In this document: positions 62,423-64,000 of the stretch, in pieces
How positions within the stretch are numbered: the first letter of the stretch is position 1
How the letters are laid out: every line of letters starts with the position of its first letter
Source of the DNA: Pseudomonas cannabina
GTDB taxonomy: Bacteria > Pseudomonadota > Gammaproteobacteria > Pseudomonadales > Pseudomonadaceae
Assembly: GCF_900100365.1 (NCBI RefSeq)
Contig: NZ_FNKU01000001.1
Location: 1,364,001 to 1,428,000, forward strand
Reading direction: 5' to 3'
Length of the DNA: 64,000 nucleotides
Translations under genes and position numbers: made by a program
Notes under the pieces: model-generated
Told to the model about the DNA's origin: nothing
Database searches by the model: none
Seen by the model: the letters and a program-made list of their open reading frames with translations, nothing else

Positions 62423-63832
62423 TCAAAACGACGCAATGATGCGCCCCAGCATCGCCATGGCTTGTTCGCTGCGCTCATCCCATGGCGTGCCGTAGTTCAG
62501 GCGTGCGCAGTGCTTGAAGCGTCGCGAGGCTGAAAACATCGGGCCGGGTGCCAGGCTGATGCCTTGTGCCAGCGCGAGGCGAAAGAGCTGCAGCGAATCC
62601 ACCTGCTCCGGGAACTCGAACCACAGAAAGTAGCCGCCGACGGGCTTTGTGACGCGAGTCCCTGCCGGGAAATATCGGGCGGCAGCGGCGAGCATCGCAC
62701 CTTGTTGAAGTTCGAGGGTGTCGCGCAGCTTGCGCAGGTGCCGGTCATAGCCGCCGTGCTTGAGGTAATCGGCGATGGCGGCCTGGGCGGGGACCGAGGG
62801 CGATATCGTGGTCATGAGTTTCAGGCGATCGATCTGCTCCGTATAGCGTCCTCCGGCCACCCAACCGACCCGGTAACCGGGTGCCAGAGTCTTGGAGAAT
62901 GAGCTGCAATGCATCACCAGTCCACTGCGATCCAGGCTTTTGATCGGGTGCGGCGCCTTGGCTCCGAAGTACAACTCAGCATAGACGTCGTCCTCGATCA
63001 GCGGTATCTGCCGCTGTTCCAGCAGATCGTACAGCCTGACTTTTTTCTCCTGACTCATGCTGGCACCCAGCGGGTTCTGAAAGCTGCTCATGAACCAGCA
63101 GGCTTTGATGGGCAAACGGCTCAGGCTGTCTTGCAACGAGTCCAGGTCCACGCCATCACGTGGGTGCACGGGGATCTCGACGGCCTTGAGCTTGAGTCGC
63201 TCCAGCACTTGCAGGCATGCATAGAACGCGGGCGTTTCGATGGCGACCAGGTCGCCGGGCTCGGTGACGCATTGCAGGCACAGGTTCAGCGCTTCCATGG
63301 CGCCGTTGGTGATCACTAGTTCGTCGGCGGGCAGGCGCACGCCGCCGATCATGTAGCGCAAGGCGATCTGTCGGCGCAGTTCAGGGTTGCCGGACGTCAT
63401 GTCAGCGACGATGCCTGTCGGCGTCATCGCCCTGACAGCGAAGGCCATCGATTTTGCCAGACGCGGCAGCGGATACAGGTGCGGGCTGGGAAACGCAGAA
63501 CCGAAGGGCACGGTATCCGGATCCTTGAGCGACCCGAGCACCGAAAAGATCAGATCACTGACCCCCAGTTCGGTGCCTTCACTGCTGTGCCTGACCAGCT
63601 CAGGTTCGGTCAGCGCGTTGTCAACATGCTCCCGAACGTAATAACCCGAGCGCGCGCGAGCCTGAATCAAGCCCTTGTCTTCCAGCAGGTAGTACGCTTT
63701 GAAAACCGTCGCGGGACTGACCGACCAGGTGCGACTGGCGACCCGCACTGAAGGGACTTTTGCACCGGCAGGCAGAACACCGCTGCGAATCATTTCCGAG
63801 ATATCGGCAGCGAATCTTTCGTAGCGTTTCAT
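62423..63832 (-). CDS. MocR-type regulator (GntR helix-turn-helix fused to aminotransferase fold)
   Basis: The 469-residue product has an N-terminal GntR winged helix (MKRYERFAADISEMIRSGVLPAGAKVPSVRVASRTWSVSPATVFKAYYLLEDKGLI, about 1-70) and a class I aminotransferase-like domain (about 100-469). The PLP-binding Lys is expected in CSSFSKTLAPGYRVGWV (about 310-326), and the ITNGAMEALNLCLQ and SSFQNPLGASMS loops are present. MocR proteins use PLP to sense metabolites and usually act on a nearby gene. The frame extends to a TTG at 63895; I take the ATG at 63832, without a strong ribosome site. The last 170 bp of the window show no feature. Confidence 0.9.
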   Translation of the reverse strand: MKRYERFAADISEMIRSGVLPAGAKVPSVRVASRTWSVSPATVFKAYYLLEDKGLIQARARSGYYVREHVDNALTEPELVRHSSEGTELGVSDLIFSVLGSLKDPDTVPFGSAFPSPHLYPLPRLAKSMAFAVRAMTPTGIVADMTSGNPELRRQIALRYMIGGVRLPADELVITNGAMEALNLCLQCVTEPGDLVAIETPAFYACLQVLERLKLKAVEIPVHPRDGVDLDSLQDSLSRLPIKACWFMSSFQNPLGASMSQEKKVRLYDLLEQRQIPLIEDDVYAELYFGAKAPHPIKSLDRSGLVMHCSSFSKTLAPGYRVGWVAGGRYTEQIDRLKLMTTISPSVPAQAAIADYLKHGGYDRHLRKLRDTLELQQGAMLAAAARYFPAGTRVTKPVGGYFLWFEFPEQVDSLQLFRLALAQGISLAPGPMFSASRRFKHCARLNYGTPWDERSEQAMAMLGRIIASF

Positions 63833-64000
63833 GGGCAGCATCGTGTGGACAGTCCGCGCATCATGAGCGAAAGCGGATTTTTCGAACAGCGTCAATCTGC
63901 GCGCAAAAAAGCGGATCAGACCGCGGGTGACGTCCTTTACAGAGATTAATCCATCCGTCCTTGCAGGCGACTGAAGGGCGCGTACGGCTTGAACCCCTCA

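Overview
The window reads as chromosome of a Pseudomonas syringae-group bacterium. It has GC-rich pseudomonad coding, a HopAH-type effector candidate, an OprD-family porin, DUF2790 and DUF1345 proteins, and the dispersed REP and cruciform repeats typical of this species complex. Genes are dense on both strands and there is no phage, plasmid or CRISPR signature. Mobile DNA is limited to one short MITE, a relic of a similar end next to the effector gene, and four copies of a composite palindromic repeat.

Layout. 1-4.4 kb: tail of a TonB-dependent siderophore receptor, hopAH2-like effector, OprD porin, and two divergent small secreted proteins sharing a copper-box-like palindrome. 4.5-12.8 kb: a 2-hydroxyacid dehydrogenase, a DUF1345 membrane protein, the D-glucarate genes gudD and gudP with a divergent GntR/FCD regulator, a lipoprotein lipase and glycerate kinase. 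12.9-21.2 kb: chemoreceptor, AGE-family isomerase, AbrB-family transporter with a divergent LysR gene, nucleoside deoxyribosyltransferase, FAN1 nuclease and two small acidic secreted proteins. 21.7-25.5 kb: pstSCAB without phoU. 25.5-30.9 kb: LysR/hydrolase divergent pair and nirBD, with a sigma-54 promoter and a terminator in the leader. 31-39 kb: repeats, GNAT, rlhA, and an FecBCD-type transporter behind a cobalamin riboswitch. 37.7-47.1 kb: two adjacent GntR/FCD regulators (one frameshifted), then an operon with an enolase-superfamily enzyme, a dipeptide-type ABC transporter and a KdgM porin. 47.7-52 kb: histidine-phosphatase and PAP2 genes, a response regulator broken by a nonsense codon, AraC, and a degenerate GGDEF protein. 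53-59.5 kb: a phytate-type locus with a TonB receptor (frameshifted), a two-domain beta-propeller phytase and a private TolQ/TolR/TonB-like energiser. 59.6-64 kb: chemoreceptor, tRNA-Asn, a 27-codon membrane ORF and a MocR regulator.

How the genes fit together. Much of the window looks like nutrient capture in a plant habitat: aldarate sugars (gud), probably pectin-derived oligomers or acid sugars (KdgM/ABC/enolase), phosphate (pst), phytate-phosphate (phytase locus), nitrite (nirBD) and corrinoids (riboswitch-controlled ABC). Regulation can often be read directly, as GntR/FCD TnGTnnnACnA operators, a riboswitch, a sigma-54 promoter and leader terminators. Three genes (GntR, response regulator, TonB receptor) carry single lesions in otherwise full-length frames, so this strain is losing or varying accessory functions, unless these are sequencing errors.
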